A stretch of DNA of 6,563 nt from assembly GCA_011330835.1 (NCBI GenBank), contig DRPO01000448.1, forward strand, positions 1 through 6,563. The letters run 5' to 3'. The position numbers and the translations under genes were made by a program. Below the pieces are notes generated by a model. The model was not told the DNA's origin and searched no databases. It saw nothing but the letters and a program-made list of their open reading frames with translations. The DNA is from Gammaproteobacteria bacterium (lineage in GTDB: Bacteria > Pseudomonadota > Gammaproteobacteria > UWMA-0217). Below, one piece after another: positions 1 to 6,554 of this stretch (position 1 is its first letter; each line of letters starts with the position of its first letter).

Positions 1-321
1 CATGTCCGGCGTCTGCATGCTCCCGGAAACGTCCACCGCCAGCATCAGGTTACGCCCCTTGCGCGGCAGTTCTACCGGCTCGTCGAGGCGCTGCGGCCCC
101 ATGGCGGCCAGCACCAGCAAGAGCCAGATCAGCGCCGCGATGAGCTTGCGCCAACGGGCGGCGCGTCCGCCCAGCAGCCGCGCATCCTCGGGCTCGCGCT
201 CGGCGAACGGCACGAACAGCACGCCGCCGCCGCGGGCTTCGGCGCGCGTCAGGATGCGGCGCATCAACAGCGGCAACGGCAACGCCAGCGCCATCCACGG
301 CCACAGAAACTGGTAACTCAC
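1..321 (-). CDS. BatA/BatB-like vWA domain membrane protein, N-terminal part (runs off left edge)
   Basis: The gene starts at GTG 321-319 and stays open for 107 codons to the window edge, so its 3' end is missing. The visible protein has a first hydrophobic helix at about residues 6-22, a basic/acidic loop, a second membrane helix at about 59-74, and then the opening of a von Willebrand factor A domain. That domain begins with a beta strand and the metal-binding MIDAS motif DVSGSM, with D97, S99 and S101 intact. This two-helix-then-vWA layout is typical of BatA/BatB proteins encoded beside MoxR ATPases; such proteins are thought to act as inner-membrane partners of MoxR in stress tolerance or complex assembly. 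The GTG overlaps the upstream stop in a GTGA junction and has a GGGAG ribosome site seven bases upstream, which fixes the start. The intact MIDAS suggests metal-dependent binding. The exact partner is unknown. Confidence 0.88.
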   Translation of the reverse strand, partial: MSYQFLWPWMALALPLPLLMRRILTRAEARGGGVLFVPFAEREPEDARLLGGRAARWRKLIAALIWLLLVLAAMGPQRLDEPVELPRKGRNLMLAVDVSGSMQTPDM

Positions 322-779
322 CGGCGCGCTCCCGGCCGGTTCGAGCGGATCCAGTTTTCGGCGAATTCGAACAGCAGATCAATGTCGCCCGCCACCGACT
401 CGCGCTGGTACGGCGCATCCTCGAACAGCTTGCCGGCCCGAAAGAAGATGTGTTCATCGCCATGATCACGCAGAAATTCCAGCCATTGCCTGCCGCTGAG
501 TCCGGCCACCTCGTCGCGTGGAAAGCAGACCAGCGCGTAACGCTTGAGCAGGCGGTTCACCTCGCCGGCGCAGTGGGCGAAACCGGCCTCGCGCTCCGCC
601 AGCAGGGTCAGCTCGCGCAGGGCCAGCCGTTGCAGACGCAGCCGCCGGCGTCGCCACGCCCAGATCGCCAGCGCCAGCAGCGCCAGGCCCAGCAGAATCC
701 ACCAGCCGGGGGCCGGCGGCCACCACGGCAGCGGCTCGGGCGCGTGCAGCGGACGCAGATCATCCAGCGACGGCTTCAT
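318..779 (-). CDS. DUF4381 domain protein, single-pass membrane protein of MoxR/Bat cluster
   Basis: The product is 153 residues. A short N-terminus contains the LHAPEPLPWWPPAPGWW stretch typical of DUF4381 proteins. One membrane helix follows at about residues 26-42, stopped by an arginine run (RRRRLRLQR), and then a soluble helical domain with the conserved LSGRQWLEFL segment at about 94-103. By the positive-inside rule the C-terminal domain should be cytoplasmic. The family has no known biochemical activity; it is found between DUF58 and vWA genes in proteobacterial MoxR clusters, so it is presumably an accessory subunit or adaptor. The frame is open further upstream, but ATG 779-777 is chosen because it has a GGAGG site six bases before it, overlaps the DUF58 stop as ATGA, and gives the usual family N-terminus. 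The stop overlaps the next gene by four bases. Confidence 0.88.
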   Translation of the reverse strand: MKPSLDDLRPLHAPEPLPWWPPAPGWWILLGLALLALAIWAWRRRRLRLQRLALRELTLLAEREAGFAHCAGEVNRLLKRYALVCFPRDEVAGLSGRQWLEFLRDHGDEHIFFRAGKLFEDAPYQRESVAGDIDLLFEFAENWIRSNRPGARR

Positions 780-1690
780 CGCCCGCCTCCGCGCGCCGCC
801 AGGCCGTTCCGCAGGCTCATCACCAGATCGGCGTTGGTCGCCACGTCCATGAAATGCACCTGATGCCGGCGGCAATACTCCTTGATCAGGCCGCGATGCT
901 TGCGGAACCGCTCCCGCCACTGGCGCGCCGTTTCCGATTGCCCGAAATCCAGCACCTGGCGGTGTTCCGGGACGCCCAGTTCATAGCGCCCGGCGCGTGG
1001 CGGATGCGCCTCCATGGGATCATAGATCAGACTGGCGACCACTTCATGGTGGCGCGCCAGCGCGGTCAGATGCTTCTCCGTCGCCGGCCCCATCTCGCGG
1101 AAGTCGCTGAACAGGAAGACCAGACCGCCGGTGTGCGCCACCCGCGTCAACCGCGCCAGCGCATCGTCCATGCGACCGGGGCGGGAGACATCCGGCGCGG
1201 TGGGTTGCAGCCGGGTAATGGCGTTGAGCAGATGCAGCACCCCTTCGCGCCGGGGACGGGGTTGCAGCTCGGCATGGCCGGCGGCGCTGCTGACCACGCC
1301 GCCGACGCGGTCGCCGGCGTGCTCCGCCGCCCAGGCGGCCAGCGCCGCCAGCCGCGCCGCGACCACGGATTTGAACGCCTTGCGGGTGCCGAAAAACATC
1401 CCCGGGTGGAGGTCGACGAAAATGAACACGGGTCGCTCGCGTTCTTCGCGAAACAGCTTGGTGTGGGTCTTGCCGCGCCGGGCCGAGACCCGCCAGTCGA
1501 TGGTGCGGGCGTCGTCGCCGGACTGATACAGACGAACCTCGTCGAACTCCAGCCCGCGCCCCTTGAACGTGGAATGATACCCGCCCGCGCCGATCGACGT
1601 GGCGCTGCGCCGCGCAGCCATCGGCAAATGCCGGGAATGCGGCAGCAGCAGGACGAGCTCCTTGAGATTGACAGTAACGCCGGCGGGCAT
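776..1690 (-). CDS. DUF58 domain protein (vWA-like partner of MoxR)
   Basis: The product is 304 residues with no membrane segment. The DUF58 signature spans residues 44-71: GRGLEFDEVR, then YQSGDDARTIDWRVSAR. A vWA-like Rossmann core follows, with strand VFIFVDL at 88-94 and a later strand LVFLFSDF at about 190-197. The position equivalent to the MIDAS motif reads DLHPGM (93-98) instead of DxSxS, so only the first aspartate is kept and classical metal binding is doubtful. DUF58 proteins are regularly encoded directly after MoxR ATPases and are thought to be their cytosolic partners; the biochemical role is not established. The ATG lies ten bases after the moxR stop with no recognisable Shine-Dalgarno sequence, so translation probably depends on coupling with moxR. 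The N-terminus nevertheless fits the family. The stop overlaps the next start as ATGA. Confidence 0.9.
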   Translation of the reverse strand: MPAGVTVNLKELVLLLPHSRHLPMAARRSATSIGAGGYHSTFKGRGLEFDEVRLYQSGDDARTIDWRVSARRGKTHTKLFREERERPVFIFVDLHPGMFFGTRKAFKSVVAARLAALAAWAAEHAGDRVGGVVSSAAGHAELQPRPRREGVLHLLNAITRLQPTAPDVSRPGRMDDALARLTRVAHTGGLVFLFSDFREMGPATEKHLTALARHHEVVASLIYDPMEAHPPRAGRYELGVPEHRQVLDFGQSETARQWRERFRKHRGLIKEYCRRHQVHFMDVATNADLVMSLRNGLAARGGGR

Positions 1691-1700
1691 GGACGGAGAA

Positions 1701-2702
<1,002 letters not shown>

Positions 2703-2872
2703 CCCAATGGGCCTGACCATTACAAAGTCGATCAATATACCAGCAATAACGCGCCATTTCCCGACGCGGCTCGCGCAAATGACCGACGTCTGGAGATTCG
2801 CGCGAGACCGCCGTCACGAGGTTGGGTCGTCGTATATATCTTGTTGGGCGGAAGAAGTATGCGGGCGAGAGG
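2703..2872. other. intergenic region between protease and moxR
   Basis: There are 170 bases between two co-directional minus-strand genes. It holds the moxR promoter candidate near its left end. I see no hairpin followed by a T-run on the minus strand that could end the protease transcript, so read-through into moxR is possible. A short TCGCGCGA palindrome sits at 2798-2805. No RNA gene or small coding region is convincing here. Confidence 0.5.
2734..2742 (-). promoter_or_regulatory. candidate extended -10 promoter for the moxR cluster
   Basis: Read on the minus strand, the bases are TGGTATATT: a TATATT hexamer (2739-2734) preceded by TGn, the extended -10 pattern of sigma-70 promoters. The -35 position 17 bases upstream is GGGAAA, a poor match, which is tolerated with an extended -10. 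Transcription would begin near 2727, about 25 bases before the ATG at 2702. This is a motif match only. Confidence 0.4.
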
Positions 2873-3931
2873 TCAACTTCTGACGCGGGCCCGGGAAAGA
2901 CGCAGCAGCCCCAGCAGTTCCAGCCAGGCCATCGAGCCGCCGCCCGAACGGGGTTGCGGATCGAGCGCGCCTTCATCGCCCTTGAGATTGGTGTTCGTGG
3001 GCGCCGCGGGTGTGGCGTTGTCGCTGTTTTCCGGGGCCAACCTGGAAACCTGTTTGCGTTCGGCCCGGGGCGCGGTGTTGAGTATCGCCTGGGGAACCAG
3101 TTCGGTGATCCACGGCAGCGCGGAAGTCAGCCGCGCATAGACGCCGTAGCGGTTGGGCTGGGCGCAGCCGATGCCGAAGCTGACCAGGCCGATCTGCGAG
3201 TAGCGGCCATCCCGGTAGACCATCAACGGTCCGCCGCTGTCGCCATTGCAGCTATCCTTGCCGCCTTCCTTGTAGCCGGCGCAGAGCATGTTGTCGGTGA
3301 CGCCGCCGCCCATCGCCTCGCGGCACTCGGCGTCGGAGGTTACGGGGATGGTGACCTGCTGAAGCTGTTGCGCCAGCGAGCCGCTGAGTGGTTGCAGGGA
3401 GACCGGATTCAGGGCCTGGATTCCCCAGCCAATGGCGGTGGCCAGTTCATCGGTCTCGGGGCGCGCCCTGGCCAGGCTGGCGGCGGGCGTATCCAATGGG
3501 TAAGCCAGTTCGAGCAGAGCGAAGTCGTAGTCGAAATCGGCCGCCTCGGCGAATTGCGGATGAATGAAGACCGAGACGACCGTGGCGCTGTCTCCGGGCG
3601 ACAATGCGCCGACGTCGCTGGCTCCGGGGTAGGCGGTGACGTCGGCGGCGAAGATGATCTGCTTGTTGTTCTGATCGTGAAAGCAGTGCGCGACCGTCAA
3701 TATCCAGGTGGATGCGATCAGGTTGCCGGCGCACAAACGGGTATCGCCGTTCGCGAGTCGCAGCTTGAGCAGCGTCGCGGAAGGCCAGGCCGACGCCTTG
3801 GCGGCGTGGCCGCCGATGATGCGCGCCTGCGGGCGCGGCTCGGCCTGAGTTGGCGAATGCCAGGCGGCAATGAAAGCAATCAGTAATAGGAATGAAAACC
3901 GGCGCAAGCGTCTTGTTATTGTTTTCGGCAC
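2873..3931 (-). CDS. secreted trypsin-like serine protease (S1 family) with GlyGly-CTERM-type tail
   Basis: The product is 352 residues from GTG 3931. An export signal comes first: basic TITRRLRR, hydrophobic FSFLLLIAFIAAW, probable cleavage after SPTQA (A30). A short propeptide ends at R37, followed by IIGG, the trypsin activation site. The catalytic triad is H82 (TVAHC), D136 (DYDFALLEL) and S232 (GDSGGP). D226, G253 and G263 line the S1 pocket, so cleavage after Arg/Lys is expected. Six cysteines match three standard disulfides (67-83, 203-217, 228-256). A polar linker (about 277-329) leads to GGGS (330-333), a short hydrophobic stretch and an arginine-rich end, the GlyGly-CTERM layout; in gammaproteobacteria this is a substrate for rhombosortase after type II secretion. 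The start is uncertain: no in-frame ATG and no clear Shine-Dalgarno. TTG 3907 would still give a signal peptide; GTG 4039 lies inside a terminator and is rejected. Confidence 0.88.
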   Translation of the reverse strand: MPKTITRRLRRFSFLLLIAFIAAWHSPTQAEPRPQARIIGGHAAKASAWPSATLLKLRLANGDTRLCAGNLIASTWILTVAHCFHDQNNKQIIFAADVTAYPGASDVGALSPGDSATVVSVFIHPQFAEAADFDYDFALLELAYPLDTPAASLARARPETDELATAIGWGIQALNPVSLQPLSGSLAQQLQQVTIPVTSDAECREAMGGGVTDNMLCAGYKEGGKDSCNGDSGGPLMVYRDGRYSQIGLVSFGIGCAQPNRYGVYARLTSALPWITELVPQAILNTAPRAERKQVSRLAPENSDNATPAAPTNTNLKGDEGALDPQPRSGGGSMAWLELLGLLRLSRARVRS

Positions 3932-3973
3932 TGGAGAGAAACCATTCGTCAGCGGATGAGCGCATTTTGCGCC

Positions 3974-3979
3974 GTTATA
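3974..3979 (-). promoter_or_regulatory. candidate -10 element for the protease gene
   Basis: The minus strand reads TATAAC (3979-3974), five of six matches to the sigma-70 -10 box. No good -35 is seen 16-18 bases upstream. Initiation near 3967 would leave a leader of about 36 bases before GTG 3931, which agrees with that start. It lies between the upstream terminator and the gene, where a promoter is needed. Confidence 0.3.
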
Positions 3980-4025
3980 AGCCGTTTTTCCGTTGACTGG
4001 TTCACAGATGATTCGGGGAGCATGC

Positions 4026-4058
4026 AAAAAAACCGACACAAACGAGGTGTCGGTTTTT
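4026..4058 (-). terminator. intrinsic terminator after the channel gene
   Basis: A perfect stem pairs CCGACAC (4033-4039) with GTGTCGG (4047-4053) around a seven-base loop. On the minus strand it is followed by seven T (4032-4026). The flanking A7 and T5 runs can extend the stem to 12 pairs and make it able to act in both directions. It lies about 30 bases past the stop of the membrane-protein gene and insulates it from the protease gene. Confidence 0.92.
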
Positions 4059-4087
4059 CGGTATGGACGGGGTCGCGTCGCCCGGGA

Positions 4088-5551
4088 TCACTCCCGAAAC
4101 TTGCTGAGCCAGTACTCCATTTGCTTGCCCGCCGCTTCGCGACCGCCCAGGCCAAAGGCCAGCGCGAAGGCGACAGCCACCGCGCCGAGCGTCAGTCCGA
4201 AGGCCAGGTTGACGATCTCGTCGGCGATGCCCATGGCGTTCAGCCCCATGGCGGCGACGATGCCCATGATGGCGAGGCGAGCGATATTGGCCGTGGCGGC
4301 GCTGTTTTCGCCGGAAAGCCGAAGGATGGTCTGGTGAGCAAGGTTGGCCAGCCAGAAGCCGATGACCAGGATGACGGAGCCCAGCAGGATCTGGCCGCCG
4401 AACTCGATGAACATCGAGACAATCTGGCCAACCTGTTCGAAGCCGAGCATGTCGGCGGCTTCCACGACGGCGAACAGCATGGCGAAGAACAGCACGAGCT
4501 TGCCGGTAATGATGGAGGGCGCATAGCGGTCGCTCAGGCCGGCGACGCCCAGCTTTTCGGGCCAGTCGTCGATGCCCATGCCGCTGAGCATCAGGCTGAG
4601 GGTCACCGCCGCGAAACGCGCCACGAAGTAGGTGACGACCAGGATGACGCCGGCGGAGATGATATTGGGAATGGCCGCCATCATCTTGTCGAGCATATTG
4701 ATGGCGGGGCCGGAAATCGCTTCGATATGCAATGCGTTGAGCGCGGCGACCAGCGCGGGGACGAACACCAGAATGAAGACGATCAGGCTGGCGACCCTGG
4801 AGACGCGCAGGGTCACGGGCATGCCGGATTTCTGCGCCAGGGCGTCGATGCGGGTGGCGGACAACAGATTGGCGGTGAGGGCGCGTAGAATGCGGGCGAC
4901 CAGCCAGCCGACGAAGCCGATCACGCCGGCGGCGAAGATGTTGGGGAGCATCGCCAGGATCTTGTCGATCATGTCCTGCACCGGGCTCAACAGGCCTTCC
5001 AGCTGGAGCACGCCGAGAATGGCGGGCAGGAACAGCAGAATGATCAGCCAGAACAGTATGTTGCCGATGTTGCTCCCCAGCGACGGCATCCCCGCCTCGG
5101 CGCCAAGCGCCTCGTCGAGCCGGGTGGCCGCGAGCCCCCTGGTGGCGACGGTTCGCGCCAGCGTGGCCAGCACCCAGGCGACCAGCGCCAGCACGCCGCC
5201 GGAGATCAGTTTCGGCAGGTATTCGAACACTTGCGACACCAGCGCGTTCAACGGCTCCGAAACCATCGGCAGGTCGAGATTGTTGAACACCGCGATCAGC
5301 GTCATGAGAATGATTATCCAGTAAGCGCCCTTGGCGACGCCGGTTTCGACATCCATGCCGCCGGAAGTCGAGTGGCTGACGAAACGGTTGACGCCCACCG
5401 CGCGGAGTCCCCGCCGGATCACTGCACGAACGATTACGGCGATGAACCAGCCAATGATGAGAATGGCCAGTGTTGTTAACAGGTTGGGAAGAATGCCGCC
5501 AAGACTTTCTCGTAGTGAGCCGAGCAATTCGCCAAAGTTGATTGTTTCCAT
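4088..5551 (-). CDS. TM-helix-repeat membrane protein, mechanosensitive-channel-like (CmpX type)
   Basis: The product is 487 residues, mostly hydrophobic. It is built from five copies of a unit of about 91 residues. The leading helix of each begins near 21 (LPNLLTTLAI), 112 (LPKLISGGVL), 202 (LPNIFAAGVI), 294 (IPNIISAGVI) and 385 (GGQILLGSVI), usually followed by a basic turn and an L/G-rich segment. These match the 'conserved TM helix' repeats of CmpX-like and mechanosensitive-channel-family proteins. The last unit ends in an Ala/Gly-rich helix and AFGLGGREAAGK (about 465-476), resembling the pore-lining TM3 of MscS, but the MscS beta domain is absent and the protein stops eleven residues later. 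It probably sits in the inner membrane and responds to tension or envelope stress; channel activity is inferred, not shown. The ATG has an AGGAG site ten bases upstream. It ends at a strong terminator, so it is likely monocistronic. Confidence 0.85.
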   Translation of the reverse strand: METINFGELLGSLRESLGGILPNLLTTLAILIIGWFIAVIVRAVIRRGLRAVGVNRFVSHSTSGGMDVETGVAKGAYWIIILMTLIAVFNNLDLPMVSEPLNALVSQVFEYLPKLISGGVLALVAWVLATLARTVATRGLAATRLDEALGAEAGMPSLGSNIGNILFWLIILLFLPAILGVLQLEGLLSPVQDMIDKILAMLPNIFAAGVIGFVGWLVARILRALTANLLSATRIDALAQKSGMPVTLRVSRVASLIVFILVFVPALVAALNALHIEAISGPAINMLDKMMAAIPNIISAGVILVVTYFVARFAAVTLSLMLSGMGIDDWPEKLGVAGLSDRYAPSIITGKLVLFFAMLFAVVEAADMLGFEQVGQIVSMFIEFGGQILLGSVILVIGFWLANLAHQTILRLSGENSAATANIARLAIMGIVAAMGLNAMGIADEIVNLAFGLTLGAVAVAFALAFGLGGREAAGKQMEYWLSKFRE

Positions 5552-5561
5552 TGATGCGGGT

Positions 5562-5566
5562 CTCCT
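5562..5566 (-). promoter_or_regulatory. ribosome binding site of the channel gene
   Basis: The minus strand reads AGGAG, ten bases before ATG 5551-5549. It is the clearest Shine-Dalgarno in this part of the window and fixes the start of the membrane protein. Confidence 0.75.
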
Positions 5567-5726
5567 GTTTGTCGGGCAATGAATCGAAAGGTCTATGGTT
5601 GAGTAAACCGATTCGTCCCTGAAGAAACTGGGGACCGTTCCCTGGCGCGCCAGTGTGGAATGGATTCCGCGAAAAGAAGCGGAAATTCAGAACAATATAG
5701 TCAAGGCGAGGAACAAGTTCACGTTT

Positions 5727-5755
5727 TTGGGATAACCGGCTAATTTTTTTACAAA
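5727..5755 (+). promoter_or_regulatory. weak sigma-70 promoter candidate for the PilZ-like gene
   Basis: TTGGGA (5727-5732) and TACAAA (5750-5755) are 17 bases apart; each matches four of six consensus bases. The spacer contains a T-rich run. Initiation near 5762 would give a leader of about 125 bases that includes the hairpin at 5839-5863. This is suggestive only. Confidence 0.22.
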
Positions 5756-5838
5756 TATTCACAAACAAGCGGGAAACGCCACGATTGTTCCGACGGAAAG
5801 TTGAACCAACTCCTTTTCTGTGGGTCATCTGTAAAGAA

Positions 5839-5863
5839 ACCGGGGAGAGAAGGTCTTCCCGGT
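5839..5863 (+). repeat. inverted repeat / leader hairpin before the PilZ-like gene
   Basis: ACCGGGGAGA (5839-5848) pairs with TCTTCCCGGT (5854-5863), ten pairs including one G-U in RNA, around the loop GAAGG. It ends 24 bases before ATG 5888. The purine-rich GGGGAGAGAAGG in its left arm and loop looks like a Shine-Dalgarno sequence but is too far from the ATG to serve it. No T-run follows, so it is not a standard terminator. Confidence 0.5.
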
Positions 5864-5887
5864 CGGTGGTTGCTGTCGGATGTTTCC

Positions 5888-6307
5888 ATGAGTTTTGCGC
5901 GGAAAGTACATGTCCTGTTGAAGCAGGAGGATTCGGTTGACGATGCCGGGAGGCTGAAAACCGCGGTTGATGTGGCGATCTTCTGTTTTGGCTATCGGCT
6001 CATGTCGGCGCGGGCCACCAGTATCGGAACGGACGGGCTGACGATTGACGCCGACCTCAGTCGCTTGCCAACGCATTCCTACCTGGAAGTCAGCTTCAGG
6101 TTGAGAAGAGAGGTGGGCTCCAGGCTATTCCGCATCCCGGTCTATCGCCATCAGGCCGGCGCGGACGGAACGGAACTGTTGTTTGTTTTCCCCGAAGAGC
6201 AGCAAGAAGAACTCGAGGACGCGCTTGAAGTGCATCAGGCCATGGAGCTAAACGCTTATTCCAAATCGAGGGAGCCGCGTTATCCGCCGGAAATCAGGCG
6301 CACTTGA
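5888..6307 (+). CDS. small PilZ-like domain protein, probably with degenerate c-di-GMP site
   Basis: The product is 139 residues, soluble, with no signal peptide. Residues 22-101 follow the strand pattern of a PilZ beta barrel: LKTAVDVAIF, then YRLMSARATSIGTDGLTID, then SYLEVSFRL, then ELLFVFP. A C-terminal helix rich in Glu/Gln (102-121) comes last. In PilZ receptors the c-di-GMP motif is (D/N)xSxxG; here the same place reads SIGTDG (45-50), and the RxxxR arm is not evident before the barrel. If it is a PilZ fold, ligand binding is probably lost or altered. ATG 5888 is chosen although its ribosome site is weak (CGGA about seven bases upstream); the frame is open back to a TTG at 5801, but that extension is not barrel-like. 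Its divergent position from the channel gene may be incidental. The function is unknown; fold assignment is by eye. Confidence 0.7.
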   Translation: MSFARKVHVLLKQEDSVDDAGRLKTAVDVAIFCFGYRLMSARATSIGTDGLTIDADLSRLPTHSYLEVSFRLRREVGSRLFRIPVYRHQAGADGTELLFVFPEEQQEELEDALEVHQAMELNAYSKSREPRYPPEIRRT

Positions 6308-6342
6308 TGGTCGTGTCGATAGTTTTCAATACTGTCGCGGCT

Positions 6343-6362
6343 CAGTCGGTGCGCACCGACTG
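6343..6362. repeat. perfect 20-base palindrome
   Basis: CAGTCGGTGC is followed directly by its exact reverse complement GCACCGACTG, with no spacer. It lies 36 bases after the PilZ-like stop codon. In RNA it could form a hairpin with a small loop, but no T-run follows, so it would be at best an atypical terminator. A CCCTC (6365-6369) / GAGGG (6379-6383) inverted repeat comes just after it. The pair resembles a shortened dispersed intergenic repeat. Confidence 0.8.
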
Positions 6363-6417
6363 TCCCCTCTGATAGGGTGAGGGTCTCCACGACCGAATTC
6401 CCGCCGCCCCATCCCAT

Positions 6418-6457
6418 CGTCATTCCGGGCTGAGTGGAGCGAAGACCCGGAATCCAG
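6418..6457 (+). repeat. dispersed intergenic repeat, unit 1 (forward)
   Basis: This 40-base unit begins CGTCATTCCG and ends CGGAATCCAG, ends that are nearly self-complementary (ATTCCGGG against CCCGGAAT). It matches the copy at 6506-6545 at 36 of 40 positions. The type is common between genes in proteobacterial chromosomes and is probably mobilised or maintained as REP/MITE-like DNA. Confidence 0.8.
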
Positions 6458-6465
6458 ACTCCGAA

Positions 6466-6495
6466 CCCTGGGTTCCCGCCTTCGCGGGAATGACG
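6466..6495 (-). repeat. dispersed intergenic repeat, unit 2 (reverse)
   Basis: On the minus strand this unit begins CGTCATTCC like its neighbours but has a different, shorter centre. TTCCCGC (6473-6479) and GCGGGAA (6484-6490) form a perfect seven-pair stem around CTTC. It is the same repeat family in the opposite orientation. Confidence 0.75.
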
Positions 6496-6505
6496 GGGCA
6501 AGGTT

Positions 6506-6545
6506 CGTCATTCCGAGCCGAGTGGAGCGAGAACCCGGAATCCAG
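6506..6545 (+). repeat. dispersed intergenic repeat, unit 3 (forward)
   Basis: This is a 40-base copy differing from unit 1 at only four positions (11, 14, 26 and 27 of the unit). It is spaced 88 bases from unit 1, with the reverse-oriented unit 2 between them. Confidence 0.8.
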
Positions 6546-6554
6546 AACGAGGCG

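Larger units (their letters stand above)
5552..5887. other. divergent intergenic region between channel gene and PilZ-like gene
   Basis: There are 336 bases with lower GC than the genes, especially 5690-5770. It must hold the promoters of both flanking genes. Besides the separately listed sites, it contains a 12-base palindrome CTGGCGCGCCAG (5642-5653), GGAAT/ATTCC (5657-5668) and TTCCGC/GCGGAA with an eight-base spacer (5665-5684). On the minus strand TATATT (5699-5694) is a possible -10 for the channel gene, but it has no good -35. I see no reading frame here that looks like a gene. Confidence 0.55.

Noticed and set aside
2703..2735. Longer MoxR N-terminus starting at TTG 2735 or ATG 2720
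   Set aside because: The TTG falls inside the -10 candidate and the ATG would leave a leader of only a few bases; neither has a ribosome site.
2822..3886. Plus-strand open frame opposite the protease (354 codons)
   Set aside because: The protease has a full triad, disulfides and signal peptide on the other strand; this one is Gly/Ala/Arg-rich without motifs.
5724..5755. Possible terminator ending in the T-run near 5744-5750
   Set aside because: There is only a short CCGG core before the T-run and no stable stem; the position suits a promoter better.
4002..5828. Minus-strand open frame of 608 codons in another frame over the channel gene
   Set aside because: It overlaps the 487-residue membrane protein completely, is low-complexity Arg/His-rich, and crosses the terminator.
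6280..6501. Minus-strand small frame with HSREGGNPGFGVWIPG-like sequence
   Set aside because: This peptide is the well-known translation artefact of the CGTCATTCC intergenic repeats, not a protein.
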